Shown here: in pieces, positions 1 through 5,821 of the stretch
How positions within the stretch are numbered: position 1 is the first letter of the stretch
Layout of the letters: every line of letters begins with the position of its first letter
Origin: a virus
Reading direction: 5' to 3' (one strand)
DNA length: 64,000 nucleotides
IMG/VR virus record: IMGVR_UViG_3300044645_001738
Location: 1-64,000 of that record
Notes under the pieces: model-generated
Databases searched by the model: none
Seen by the model: only the letters and a program-made list of their open reading frames with translations
What the model was told of the DNA's origin: nothing
Program-made: the position numbers and the translations under genes

Positions 1-1
1 T

Positions 2-172
2 GTAAGCGCTGGTTGGACTGTTTTCAACCACGAGCTTTCAACTGGGTTTGCCGAATACCAGGTCAATGCTGCCGCTGCTGCTGCTCAACGCAGAAGCAAG
101 CACATTGACAGCTTGATCACTGGTGACTACGCACGCTCAACTTCGAGCGGTCGCAAGATCACCTTTAGCTAA
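2..172 (+). CDS. C-terminal part of an unknown protein (cut by the window start)
   Basis: An open frame enters from the left edge and stops at TAA 170-172, giving 56 residues that end in RKITFS. It contains a run of six alanines followed by basic residues (QRRSK) and a Ser/Arg-rich end. No start is visible. I do not recognise the family. The stop codon is followed at once by two stem-loops, so this is probably the last gene of its transcript. Confidence 0.6.
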   Translation, partial: VSAGWTVFNHELSTGFAEYQVNAAAAAAQRRSKHIDSLITGDYARSTSSGRKITFS

Positions 173-205
173 CCCTGGTGGGTTCCAGGGAGGTTCGATT
201 CCTCC
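173..205 (+). terminator. Tandem stem-loops after the first gene
   Basis: CCCTGG (173-178) pairs with CCAGGG (185-190), and GGAGG (189-193) pairs with CCTCC (201-205) around the loop TTCGATT. The two helices share bases, so they are alternatives or a compact fold. The second resembles a tRNA T-arm, but no D-arm or anticodon arm is present. No strong T-run follows. Read as a terminator or processing structure. Confidence 0.35.
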
Positions 206-257
206 CTTAGTTATTGCCTTCAGCGGAGATAGGCACCGCACAACTTAATTTAGCACC

Positions 258-437
258 ATGCGTAATGCAGCCACAATCATTTGTGTCGCAGCATTGATCA
301 TTGGTGTAGGCACGCAAGTGTCAGTACACCAATTGGAGAAGGCTACTGCACAGCAATGTGCTAACCACGACTGGCCCAAGTCTGCGCACGAGGTCCACAT
401 GGCCTGGTGTGCAGCCAACAATTACCCCACTCATTAA
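258..437 (+). CDS. Small exported or membrane protein, 59 aa
   Basis: The ATG at 258 follows the usual ACC-ATG context of this arm. Residues 4-18 (AATIICVAALIIGVG) are a hydrophobic segment that could be a signal anchor; the rest is soluble with two Cys and ends NNYPTH. The stop overlaps the AAGGAG ribosome site of the next gene, so the two are co-transcribed. Function unknown; it could be a small inner-membrane or periplasmic phage factor. Confidence 0.6.
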   Translation: MRNAATIICVAALIIGVGTQVSVHQLEKATAQQCANHDWPKSAHEVHMAWCAANNYPTH

Positions 438-450
438 GGAGAATACGTAC

Positions 451-648
451 GTGTATTTCATTACACTTGACGGTAAACAGTACCGTCATTATTCGTCCAA
501 CGAGTACGTCGAGGCATTGGAAGATGCCGCACAACTGGACCACATCTACAACTCACCAGAGTTAAACGATGGCGTTCAGGGTTCCCACGACATTAAACTT
601 CTCACTCTTCCTGAGATGATGATGTCCGACGTTGAGATGGTCATCTGA
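451..648 (+). CDS. Unknown small protein, GTG start, 65 aa
   Basis: I start this gene at GTG 451 rather than at a longer upstream start, because AAGGAG (436-441) lies 9 nt before it and the longer version would overlap the previous gene completely. The protein begins VYFITLDGKQYRHY, is acidic, and has a Met-rich end (PEMMMSDVEMVI). No known domain seen. It is followed by a GGGGCAT/ATGCCCC hairpin that probably ends this two-gene unit. Confidence 0.6.
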   Translation: MYFITLDGKQYRHYSSNEYVEALEDAAQLDHIYNSPELNDGVQGSHDIKLLTLPEMMMSDVEMVI

Positions 649-662
649 CCAGGCGTGATGCC

Positions 663-679
663 GGGGCATCGAATGCCCC
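663..679 (+). terminator. Terminator-like hairpin
   Basis: GGGGCAT (663-669) and ATGCCCC (673-679) form a 7-bp stem with a 3-nt loop, 15 nt after the previous stop. There is no U-tract, so termination may be weak or factor-assisted. Confidence 0.5.
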
Positions 680-690
680 ACTCAACAATT

Positions 691-709
691 GCCACACACA
701 GAGTGTGGC
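691..709 (+). promoter_or_regulatory. Leader hairpin before the gene at 725
   Basis: GCCACAC (691-697) pairs with GTGTGGC (703-709) around the loop ACAGA. It follows a terminator-like hairpin and lies just before the start codon, the same order seen before the genes at 989, 1526 and 1992. Role unknown: mRNA 5'-end protection, processing or promoter structure are possible. Confidence 0.4.
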
Positions 710-724
710 TTAACTTAAAGCAAC

Positions 725-913
725 ATGACCGCACTTAACATCCGCAAGAACACTGCTGGTCTGCTTAAGATTGCAGCATCAGCAGTAGAGAATGCCAAAG
801 TACCTACCAAGACACAAGCATCCAATGCACTGCATGACATTCGTTGTCGAGCAGCTGCACTTGTAATGCCTAACGACATGGCATTCGTTATCACACCTAA
901 GACAAACATCTGA
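725..913 (+). CDS. Unknown basic protein, 62 aa
   Basis: ATG 725 with context CAACATGAC. The sequence is Ala/Lys-rich (MTALNIRKNTAGLLKIAAS start) and predicted helical, ending AFVITPKTNI. No domain recognised. It stands alone between a leader hairpin and a good terminator at 924-942, so it looks like a one-gene transcription unit. Confidence 0.55.
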   Translation: MTALNIRKNTAGLLKIAASAVENAKVPTKTQASNALHDIRCRAAALVMPNDMAFVITPKTNI

Positions 914-923
914 CGTTTGCACT

Positions 924-942
924 AAGGGGCTACGGCCCTTTT
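924..942 (+). terminator. Intrinsic terminator
   Basis: AAGGGGC (924-930) pairs with GCCCTTT around TACG (one G-U pair) and the 3' arm runs into TTTTC. It closes the unit of the gene ending at 913. Confidence 0.65.
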
Positions 943-944
943 CT

Positions 945-962
945 GCAGACCTCATTGTCTGC
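945..962 (+). promoter_or_regulatory. Leader hairpin of the CTCAA-loop type, copy 1
   Basis: GCAGAC (945-950) pairs with GTCTGC (957-962) around CTCATT. Copies 2 (1485-1503) and 3 (1946-1964) have loop CTCAACA and stems whose end pair changes between A-U and G-C. The 3' arm begins 32 nt before the next ATG. Confidence 0.5.
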
Positions 963-988
963 ATTCAATTCACACCACTTGGATTCAC

Positions 989-1228
989 ATGACTCCTAAA
1001 GCTGTTGAACATCTACTCACGCAGGACGCTCGCCTGCTTGCCAGGAGAGATGCCCCTGCCATTGACCAAGAACTTGAAGCGCAGCGTCAAGCTGCACTCG
1101 AAATTTTTTTCAAATGGCAGGATCATGCCTGTCAATTTGAAGACGTCATACCATTCTGCGTGGTACTCCAACGCCAGGTAAATCTCAACCGAGATTTGCT
1201 ACGTTGGGAACGCCAGAACGCAGACTGA
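989..1228 (+). CDS. Unknown protein, 79 aa
   Basis: ATG 989 follows CACATG context and the leader hairpin at 945. The protein is largely helical, with a Gln/Glu/Ala-rich middle and basic start, and ends WERQNAD. The same last residues (RQNAD) and the DNA after the stop recur at the next gene, so the 3' ends of both genes derive from one duplicated segment. Function unknown. Confidence 0.6.
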   Translation: MTPKAVEHLLTQDARLLARRDAPAIDQELEAQRQAALEIFFKWQDHACQFEDVIPFCVVLQRQVNLNRDLLRWERQNAD

Positions 1229-1248
1229 CTTCTGTACTTAACCTTCCG
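1211..1248 (+). repeat. Direct repeat, copy 1 (gene 3' end plus spacer)
   Basis: Positions 1211-1248 recur at 1421-1465; the second copy carries an extra 7 nt (ACTGACT) inside. The repeat covers the last codons of two neighbouring genes, their stops and the spacer CTTAACCTTCCG. Confidence 0.8.
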
Positions 1249-1264
1249 CACTGTATTTTACAAC

Positions 1265-1438
1265 ATGAATATCAATTGGAAAGAAGCGGAATTTCTTATG
1301 CATTGCATAGAACTATTCGCTAATGGTGACAAGGAGTTTCCTTTCACCACATACGATGGACTTGACATTTTGCTGACTACTGAACAGATCGAAGAACTGT
1401 TTCAACAGTTGCAGCAGCAGCGCCAGAACGCAGACTGA
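1265..1438 (+). CDS. Unknown small protein, 57 aa
   Basis: ATG 1265 (context CAACATGAAT). The sequence MNINWKEAEFLMHCIELF is an amphipathic helix, followed by an acidic middle and a Gln-rich end finishing QQRQNAD. The end is shared with the preceding gene by duplication. A terminator-like hairpin with T-run follows at 1457. No family recognised. Confidence 0.6.
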   Translation: MNINWKEAEFLMHCIELFANGDKEFPFTTYDGLDILLTTEQIEELFQQLQQQRQNAD

Positions 1439-1465
1439 CTACTGACTTCTGTACTTAACCTTCCG
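1421..1465 (+). repeat. Direct repeat, copy 2
   Basis: Second copy of the 1211-1248 segment, with an internal 7-nt tandem duplication after the stop codon. In this copy the spacer has become the 5' arm of a terminator. Confidence 0.8.
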
Positions 1466-1482
1466 TTTCGGCGGTAGGTTTT
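1457..1482 (+). terminator. Intrinsic terminator
   Basis: AACCTTCCG (1457-1465) pairs with CGGTAGGTT (1472-1480) with one T-T mismatch, then TTCT. It lies 18 nt after the stop of the 57-aa gene. Confidence 0.55.
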
Positions 1483-1484
1483 CT

Positions 1485-1503
1485 ACAGGACTCAACATCC
1501 TGT
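1485..1503 (+). promoter_or_regulatory. Leader hairpin of the CTCAA-loop type, copy 2
   Basis: ACAGGA (1485-1490), loop CTCAACA, TCCTGT (1498-1503). The end pair is A-U here and G-C in the copy at 1946, a compensated change that supports a selected helix. The 3' arm begins 28 nt before ATG 1526. Confidence 0.55.
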
Positions 1504-1525
1504 ATCCCATTGTTAATTCAATTCC

Positions 1526-1906
1526 ATGCTGAGCAACACCATCATCGGCAACATCACCTACATGGAGAAAGCTGTGCATGAGGGTCGCGAGTTCCTTGCG
1601 ATCACCATGACAGTTAACGACATGTACGACGGTGCTTGCCGAGTCCGGTTCAACAACTCCAACGGGTTGTTGACTGCATACAACAACGGCACACTCATTG
1701 TTGGACACCAGCTCATCCTGAGTCAATACGACGTGCGAATCAGCAGCATTCGTACGCACTACCTGAAGGATGGACTGATGCATCAACTTAAGTACCCTGA
1801 GCTTGCACTCACTCGAGTGAGGGCTATCATCGGTGCCGCACCCAGGCCCAAGCCTGAGGTTGTGGCACCAACTGTCGAACCAACTCTTGAAGAGATTGCA
1901 TTCTGA
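1526..1906 (+). CDS. OB-fold-like protein with SSB-type acidic tail, 126 aa
   Basis: Beta-rich N-terminal part (residues about 1-95: NTIIGNITYMEKAV, FLAITMTVNDMYDG, LIVGHQLILSQYDV) followed by a Pro-rich linker and an acidic, hydrophobic end EPTLEEIAF. This layout matches single-stranded DNA-binding proteins, whose C-terminal acidic tip ending in Phe docks partner proteins; the second SSB of the window ends DEIPF. The family match is an inference from layout; there is no clear SSB sequence signature. It stands as a single-gene unit between hairpins. An alternative is another small nucleic-acid-binding protein. Confidence 0.6.
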   Translation: MLSNTIIGNITYMEKAVHEGREFLAITMTVNDMYDGACRVRFNNSNGLLTAYNNGTLIVGHQLILSQYDVRISSIRTHYLKDGLMHQLKYPELALTRVRAIIGAAPRPKPEVVAPTVEPTLEEIAF

Positions 1907-1916
1907 TTCCTGCATC

Positions 1917-1943
1917 AAGGGCCTTGGGTTACCAGGGCCTTTC
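1917..1943 (+). terminator. Terminator-like hairpin
   Basis: AAGGGCCTTGG (1917-1927) pairs with CCAGGGCCTTT (1932-1942) with one bulged G, then TTCTT. It ends the OB-fold gene unit. Confidence 0.55.
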
Positions 1944-1945
1944 TT

Positions 1946-1964
1946 GCAGGACTCAACATCCTGC
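1946..1964 (+). promoter_or_regulatory. Leader hairpin of the CTCAA-loop type, copy 3
   Basis: GCAGGA (1946-1951), loop CTCAACA, TCCTGC (1959-1964). The 3' arm begins 33 nt before ATG 1992. Confidence 0.55.
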
Positions 1965-1991
1965 TCAACATTTACCCAACATCTTAACCAC

Positions 1992-2249
1992 ATGCCAGTC
2001 ACTATTGATCACAAAGAACTTCAAGATGCACTGGAAGAGTTTGATATTCGTCCGGCAGATTACTATCTGTCGTTTGACACCAATGTTGTTTACCTCGTTT
2101 GGTGTACGACCGGCGCTAATGCCGTTCGACACGTACACAGCAACGGATGTATAGACATTGAAATCAAAGGCGTATGGCATGACGAAGTTCCTGAAGGTTA
2201 CATCCTTCCTACATACGCATGCGTACGTTTGGTCTTTGCAACCAACTGA
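1992..2249 (+). CDS. Unknown protein, 85 aa
   Basis: I use ATG 1992 (context CCACATGCC); a longer open frame exists upstream but crosses the terminator and leader hairpin. The protein mixes an acidic helix (HKELQDALEEFD) with beta-rich segments (YLSFDTNVVYLVWC). It ends one base before the ATG of the next gene, so the two are coupled. No known domain. Confidence 0.6.
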   Translation: MPVTIDHKELQDALEEFDIRPADYYLSFDTNVVYLVWCTTGANAVRHVHSNGCIDIEIKGVWHDEVPEGYILPTYACVRLVFATN

Positions 2250-2250
2250 C

Positions 2251-2454
2251 ATGAAGCAAATCATTCCCCTAGGCAAAGGCCGATTTGTCCACGTTGATTC
2301 TTACGGTGTGTCTCAGACACGCCGTGGATCCATCATTGTGGCAGCCTTTGCCATGATCATCTCAGCACTCACTGTCGGTGCCGTACTTGGCATCGACATC
2401 ACCTCACCCAACACCACCACACAACATGGCTATCCACATCGCACTGATCGTTGA
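2251..2454 (+). CDS. Small membrane protein, 67 aa
   Basis: ATG 2251 lies 1 nt after the previous TGA. A basic N-terminus (residues 1-30) precedes one transmembrane segment, residues about 31-50 (SIIVAAFAMIISALTVGAVL). The C-terminus is hydrophilic. The last 29 nt overlap the next gene. Function unknown; it could be a membrane-anchored host-takeover factor. Confidence 0.6.
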   Translation: MKQIIPLGKGRFVHVDSYGVSQTRRGSIIVAAFAMIISALTVGAVLGIDITSPNTTTQHGYPHRTDR

Positions 2455-2650
2455 TCGCAGCGGTCGTTATGCCCACGTTTGGGGCGAAGCTCCAAGCTGG
2501 AGTAAGTTTTCCGACCAGCTCGAAGACCTTGGCGCAGAGGTGGTAGAAGAACAAACAGACGACTGGGAAGGCAGTACCAAAGATGAGATCGCTGAAGATT
2601 GCGTGGCAATTAACCAGCTTCTCAGCGGTACGGACTTCCTACCCCACTGA
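2426..2650 (+). CDS. Unknown acidic protein, 74 aa
   Basis: Start at ATG 2426 (context ACAACATGG); the open frame extends further upstream but this ATG fits the local pattern. The sequence MAIHIALIVDRSGRYAHVW is beta-strand-like, followed by a strongly acidic helix (EVVEEQTDDWEG) and a short end DFLPH. It overlaps the preceding membrane-protein gene by 29 nt. No family recognised. Confidence 0.6.
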   Translation: MAIHIALIVDRSGRYAHVWGEAPSWSKFSDQLEDLGAEVVEEQTDDWEGSTKDEIAEDCVAINQLLSGTDFLPH

Positions 2651-2677
2651 TAGCGTCAACAGATCGCACTACACCAC

Positions 2678-2709
2678 ACCTGGTACTTGTCATCTGATAG
2701 GTACCAGGT
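2678..2709 (+). promoter_or_regulatory. Leader hairpin before the gene at 2737
   Basis: ACCTGGTAC (2678-2686) and GTACCAGGT (2701-2709) form a perfect 9-bp stem with a 14-nt loop. The 3' arm begins 36 nt before ATG 2737, the same spacing as the other leader hairpins of this arm. Confidence 0.55.
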
Positions 2710-2736
2710 ACTCTATGCAAGCAACCAACTCAAACC

Positions 2737-3186
2737 ATGGAAGCACTTAGCCAACTCGACGTTCAAGCCCCTGATCACGTCAGTGTAATTACAAGGGAAG
2801 GCAAGGTCACTATCTCCGTCGTTAAAGACGGAACATCAGTGACTCTTGGATTCCCCATCAAAACTACAGGGCTTGATACAACCCCCAGACCCCCGCTTCA
2901 GCAACCAGCACCAAAGGTAATGGCTGTTAAGACCCAGCATTCCACTGCAGTGCAGCTGGAAACATCTTATCTTTCCTTGAAAAGTAAACACTCTCCCGTT
3001 GGCAACTGTAAGTTGACACCGCAGCAGGTACGTCAAATCAAACTGATACTGACGGATGAACGGTTCATGAAAGCATTTGGTTCTAGGCAACAAGCTTATG
3101 AAGCAATTGCTGTTAAGTTCAACGTCAGTTACCACACAATCTCCAACATCCACAAAGGACTTGCTTGGAGGAACGTAAACATTTAA
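2737..3186 (+). CDS. HTH protein, 149 aa
   Basis: The N-terminal half is beta-rich with a Pro-rich linker (residues about 40-65). The C-terminal half (about 92-149) has the pattern LTPQQVRQIK, then AYEAIAVKFNVSYHTIS, then IHKGLAWRNV. This resembles the helix-turn-helix attached to phage HNH endonucleases (LT..qv..I, iA..fgVS..tIs.I..g..W). No nuclease domain is present, so a DNA-binding regulator is the simplest reading. It is a one-gene unit with its own leader hairpin. A related HTH ends the protein at 13659. Confidence 0.6.
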   Translation: MEALSQLDVQAPDHVSVITREGKVTISVVKDGTSVTLGFPIKTTGLDTTPRPPLQQPAPKVMAVKTQHSTAVQLETSYLSLKSKHSPVGNCKLTPQQVRQIKLILTDERFMKAFGSRQQAYEAIAVKFNVSYHTISNIHKGLAWRNVNI

Positions 3187-3212
3187 CTACTCATACCTTG
3201 AGTGGTAACACT

Positions 3213-3308
3213 CACGTCCTGAGTACACGAAGTGTAGCGACACAATGTATTCCTTTGTTTTCAATGGAATGCATTGTGTTACCACCTTCGGTGACGTTAA
3301 ACTGCTCA
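3213..3308 (+). promoter_or_regulatory. Leader hairpin family A, copy with a large loop insertion
   Basis: ACGTC (3214-3218) and GACGT (3293-3297), followed by TAAACTGCTC, are the family A stem arms (compare 8947). In this copy the usual 8-nt loop is replaced by about 74 nt that hold a second, 14-bp hairpin, with arms in about 3240-3254 and 3270-3284 and one G-U pair. GACGT starts 38 nt before ATG 3331. Confidence 0.55.
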
Positions 3309-3330
3309 ACACACCACTGCAATTCACACG

Positions 3331-3534
3331 ATGAGAGACCCTGACTTCATTGATGAACAACGCAATGCCGATGCACTTGATGCAATGGCTGATCGTGTAT
3401 ACGAATTGGAAGAAGCCATGCGTGAAGCAGAACAAGATGGTTGGACAGGTGTTTTCAATGATGAGATATCAAATGAAGAACGCTACGCATGTGACCATTA
3501 CAACGAGAGGTATGTAATCAATGACTACCACTAA
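3331..3534 (+). CDS. Unknown acidic protein, 67 aa
   Basis: ATG 3331 (context CACGATGAG). Strongly acidic and helical (DEQRNADALDAMADRVYELEEAMREAE), then a Tyr-rich end. A short coiled coil is likely around residues 8-35. It ends 14 nt inside the next possible ORF. Function unknown. Confidence 0.6.
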   Translation: MRDPDFIDEQRNADALDAMADRVYELEEAMREAEQDGWTGVFNDEISNEERYACDHYNERYVINDYH

Positions 3535-4000
3535 ACAAATCTGGGATGAAGACCCAGTGCTGCTGGGTATTGTCCTGGTATCAATCACAGTCACACTCAT
3601 TGGAGACTTCATCAAATGCCTACTGCAAATCCATTTGCCAAGACAGAAGCAGCTCGTCGCTGGATCAGTAGGTACAACTGGTCAACAGAATTTGAAGACA
3701 AGGAACCAACCACGATCACGCTCCACGAATGCACCATGCATTACGGTGGACAAGAAGAAGGAGGATGGTATTGGGAATCAGGTTGGCCCATCAAAACAAT
3801 CTGTATCTTCTCCAAGAAGCAAGCCATCCGCGAAGCAATCGCACTCGAAGAGTACGCACTCGAAACCATTGGTGACAAGAAGGACAACCTTGGATGGCCC
3901 CAATGGCACGTTAGCTTCTCCAACGAGTACGCCAAAGCGTACCCCGAAGAACGTCCGTACTACTGCTGATGTCAAATCAACTGGACCTGCCCAAGCTTGA
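3521..4000 (+). CDS. Possible overlapping small membrane protein
   Basis: ATG 3521 overlaps the previous gene by 14 nt. Residues about 12-33 (PVLLGIVLVSITVTLIGDFI) form a convincing transmembrane segment. From 3616 on the frame overlaps the 117-aa gene and becomes Ser/Thr/Lys-rich, as a shadow frame would. Either the real gene is short and a frame error hides its stop near 3620, or the whole ORF is not used. Low confidence. Confidence 0.3.
   Translation: MTTTKQIWDEDPVLLGIVLVSITVTLIGDFIKCLLQIHLPRQKQLVAGSVGTTGQQNLKTRNQPRSRSTNAPCITVDKKKEDGIGNQVGPSKQSVSSPRSKPSAKQSHSKSTHSKPLVTRRTTLDGPNGTLASPTSTPKRTPKNVRTTADVKSTGPAQA
3616..3969 (+). CDS. Unknown protein, 117 aa
   Basis: ATG 3616 (context ATCAAATGCC). 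The sequence is rich in Trp, Tyr and Glu (GGWYWESGWPIKTICIF, then a helix KKQAIREAIALEEYALE, then NLGWPQWHVSF). Composition and even spread of aromatic residues show it is a real globular protein. Its TGA overlaps the ATG of the next gene (TGATG). No family recognised. Confidence 0.65.
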   Translation: MPTANPFAKTEAARRWISRYNWSTEFEDKEPTTITLHECTMHYGGQEEGGWYWESGWPIKTICIFSKKQAIREAIALEEYALETIGDKKDNLGWPQWHVSFSNEYAKAYPEERPYYC

Positions 4001-4223
4001 TCCCAAGATCAGGCTGACAATCAACCAACGCAACATCTGGTTCTACTTTCTGAATCACAGGAAGAAGTACAAGAACTTACCTTGTTATGTACCAAAGCTT
4101 CCGATGCAGGAGACCAGGCGTCAAGACTATTACACAGCCTTGGAAAGGTTGGAGCAATACGGATTGATACGCGTGGACAGAACCAGTCGTAACTACACAG
4201 GCTGGATCATGCTTGATCCCTAA
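3969..4223 (+). CDS. Winged-helix-like DNA-binding protein, 84 aa
   Basis: Residues about 15-80 follow a winged-helix pattern: INQRNIWFYFLNHRKKY, a helix RRQDYYTALERLEQYGLI, and a wing RVDRTSRNYTGWIML. Such proteins often regulate transcription; no specific family is identified. It is translationally coupled to the preceding gene and followed by two hairpins that separate it from a leftward gene. Confidence 0.55.
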   Translation: MSNQLDLPKLDPKIRLTINQRNIWFYFLNHRKKYKNLPCYVPKLPMQETRRQDYYTALERLEQYGLIRVDRTSRNYTGWIMLDP

Positions 4224-4228
4224 CCAAC

Positions 4229-4271
4229 ATATAAGTTTTACTTATATTCCATTCGCTATTTGCGAATAGCG
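4229..4271. terminator. Two-hairpin terminator between convergent genes
   Basis: ATATAAG (4229-4235)/CTTATAT (4241-4247) and CGCTATT (4254-4260)/AATAGCG (4265-4271). They lie between a rightward gene ending at 4223 and a leftward gene ending at 4310, and being symmetric could act in both directions. Confidence 0.55.
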
Positions 4272-4283
4272 CACAGTAGGTAC

Positions 4284-4297
4284 CAGAGTATTGCCAG
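4284..4297. repeat. Direct repeat CAGAGTATTGCCAG, copy 1
   Basis: The 14-nt sequence recurs exactly at 4610-4623, flanking the leftward gene at 4310. GTATTGCCAGATAACT (4288-4303) also recurs at 5702-5717, upstream of the next leftward gene. Confidence 0.75.
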
Positions 4298-4309
4298 ATA
4301 ACTGCCAAC

Positions 4310-4579
4310 TTACTTACCTAAAGTATTAATCAAATCTTTATTGGCTTGGTTTACAACTTGATAGGCGTGTTCCAATGGCTTTGGTTTAAGAGACTTTATA
4401 TCTTGAACGTCACTAGCCCAAAACATTCCAACGTTTGAACCGCCCCAAATCAAGTGATCTCCTTGTGCATATCGTTTAGATGTATATTCATTGACAACAT
4501 GCTGATCAATGTATTTACCAGAGGCTACCTCCCTGGGATATGCAACAACTTGATCTACATACTTACCAGCTAATTCCAT
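4310..4579 (-). CDS. Unknown protein, leftward, 89 aa
   Basis: Start taken at the second of two adjacent starts (GTG-ATG), with AAAAGG 8 nt upstream. The sequence (MELAGKYVDQVVAYPREVAS, then YAQGDHLIWGGSNVGMFW, end DLINTLGK) has Tyr/Val repeats and a helical end. It runs against all its neighbours and shares an upstream element with the leftward gene at 5235. It could be a small virion or late protein placed in the early arm. Family unknown. Confidence 0.6.
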   Translation of the reverse strand: MELAGKYVDQVVAYPREVASGKYIDQHVVNEYTSKRYAQGDHLIWGGSNVGMFWASDVQDIKSLKPKPLEHAYQVVNQANKDLINTLGK

Positions 4580-4597
4580 CACTTAAACCTTTTAAAT

Positions 4598-4623
4598 AAC
4601 ATAATAAGACAGAGTATTGCCAG
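4598..4623 (-). promoter_or_regulatory. Putative promoter of the leftward gene at 4310, with repeat copy 2
   Basis: On the minus strand this reads CTGGCAATACTCTGTCTTATTATG. Nearly the same sequence (CTGGCAATACCCTTGTCTTATTAT) lies 5' of the other leftward gene at 5235. TTATTAT would serve as the -10-like part. Two copies before two unusual leftward genes argue for a shared promoter. Confidence 0.5.
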
Positions 4624-4630
4624 CTTCAAC

Positions 4631-4668
4631 CCTGGACATCCACATACTTATGTGGTGTAAGTCCCAGG
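4631..4668 (+). promoter_or_regulatory. Leader element family C, copy 1
   Basis: Outer stem CCTGG (4631-4635)/CCAGG (4664-4668), inner stem CCACAT (4640-4645)/ATGTGG (4650-4655), and an unpaired TGTAAGTC between them on the 3' side. Copies at 8295 and 11893 keep the same architecture and TGTAAGTCC with different stem sequences. The 3' outer arm begins 33 nt before ATG 4697. Confidence 0.55.
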
Positions 4669-4696
4669 ATTAATTCAACCTCTCAACAAACACACT

Positions 4697-5083
4697 ATGA
4701 CTGAATCAAGTGAACAACTGGTTACAGTTATTTGTTTAGTAGTTCAGCCACGTTACGAAGAAGTCGTAATGACTCAGTCTGAATTCGAAGCATTCAATAA
4801 AGAATTCCAAGAGACATGTCCAGACGAATACGAAGAAGACTTGCTGCGTAAGTATAAGTTTGTCGATTGGGAATACGGTACCCTTGGTACTAACTTAGAT
4901 GCTGATAGTTATCAATTTCGAGCTTACCCTGGCGACGTAAGAAACGGATCAGATGATGTTGTTTACTTTGACACGAATCAATCGTGGCAGAAAGCATATT
5001 CAAACAAGAAGCTTTCCCTGCGCAAACATGGAAACTATCTTCGATATGTACAGGAACGTAGAGAATTAACCCAAGAAGAATGA
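4697..5083 (+). CDS. Unknown acidic protein, 128 aa
   Basis: ATG 4697 after CACACTATGAC. It has a beta-like start (QLVTVICLVVQP), an acidic helix (QSEFEAFNKEFQETCPDEYEED) and a basic C-terminal helix (KKLSLRKHGNYLRYVQERREL). The composition is normal for a soluble phage protein. It stands alone behind a family C leader element; the next gene is leftward. No domain recognised. Confidence 0.65.
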   Translation: MTESSEQLVTVICLVVQPRYEEVVMTQSEFEAFNKEFQETCPDEYEEDLLRKYKFVDWEYGTLGTNLDADSYQFRAYPGDVRNGSDDVVYFDTNQSWQKAYSNKKLSLRKHGNYLRYVQERRELTQEE

Positions 5084-5234
5084 TCCCAACTATGTGTACT
5101 ACACTTTTGTGCCTGACTCAATACTTTGGATCGGGCATAACATATACTCAGTCATATAACGCAGTTGCATTTAAAGTTCAAGATACTTTTTACTTTTGTA
5201 CTAAAGCATCTGGATTGTACAACTGCATTACCAA

Positions 5235-5666
5235 TCAAGGCCTATACCATTGAGGATTTGATTGTCGATAGTTATAAATTGTTTCTTCTCTTAACTGTTT
5301 TGCAGGTGAAAGAGAAGTTGTAACATCATTTAAATCACTGCCAAGTCCAAAGATTTCTTTGCTTTGCTGAAAACTTTGAGGCTTGGTGCCAAATCTGAAT
5401 CTTGCTTCTATTGATGGATCTTTAATCCCAACATTTAAACCAAAGTTATTACCCATTACACCAAGTTTTCCATTCAAAGGATTCAAGTTAACGCTACCCG
5501 TATCATCTTTGAATTCCATTGATCCACGATTAAGTAATGCGCTAAATACATTGCCTAACTTCTGTGCATCCGTAGGAGCAACTGGATTGTTAAACTGCGT
5601 TGACAACAACGCATCTGTTACTGCAGGACTCCAAGCACCTGCTAAACGTGTGCCAAAATTAGGCAT
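5235..5666 (-). CDS. Unknown beta-rich protein, leftward, 143 aa
   Basis: The start is set at ATG 5666 (MPNFGTRLAGAW); a longer TTG start would lie inside the promoter-like element. The middle (GSVNLNPLNGKLGVMGNNFG, then LNVGIKDPSIEARFRFG) alternates polar and hydrophobic residues like a beta-barrel or beta-sandwich, and the end is Tyr/Gln-rich. It looks more like a virion protein than an early factor. It runs against its neighbours and shares its upstream element with the gene at 4310. Family unknown. Confidence 0.65.
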   Translation of the reverse strand: MPNFGTRLAGAWSPAVTDALLSTQFNNPVAPTDAQKLGNVFSALLNRGSMEFKDDTGSVNLNPLNGKLGVMGNNFGLNVGIKDPSIEARFRFGTKPQSFQQSKEIFGLGSDLNDVTTSLSPAKQLREETIYNYRQSNPQWYRP

Positions 5667-5689
5667 GTGTTTAAACTTGTTTTTACAAT

Positions 5690-5717
5690 AATAAGACAAG
5701 GGTATTGCCAGATAACT
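5690..5717 (-). promoter_or_regulatory. Putative promoter of the leftward gene at 5235, with repeat copy 3
   Basis: Minus-strand sequence CTGGCAATACCCTTGTCTTATTAT, matching the element at 4598-4623 except for one base and a 1-nt insertion. The plus-strand repeat GTATTGCCAGATAACT is shared with 4288. Confidence 0.5.
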
Positions 5718-5735
5718 ACTGGCCTACCCCCCGAA

Positions 5736-5761
5736 CCCCCCGCTGTTCAGTACCAGGGGGG
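5736..5761 (+). promoter_or_regulatory. C/G hairpin in the leader of the gene at 5822
   Basis: CCCCCC (5736-5741) and GGGGGG (5756-5761) can pair around a 14-nt loop. It lies 60 nt before ATG 5822 and just beyond the leftward promoter. It may be a leader hairpin or may insulate the divergent units. Confidence 0.4.
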
Positions 5762-5821
5762 ATCCTTAGATATACATACGTTATATCCATTTACTCCCAC
5801 CATTCACTCATCAACTCAACC

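Noticed and set aside
185-212. T-arm-like GGAGG-TTCGATT-CCTCC near the left edge, as part of a tRNA
   Set aside because: No matching acceptor, D-arm or anticodon arm upstream; upstream bases are coding. Kept only as a hairpin.
1439-2002. Long leftward ORF (187 codons) over the OB-fold gene
   Set aside because: Complement of real rightward genes with leader hairpins and terminators; no homology features.
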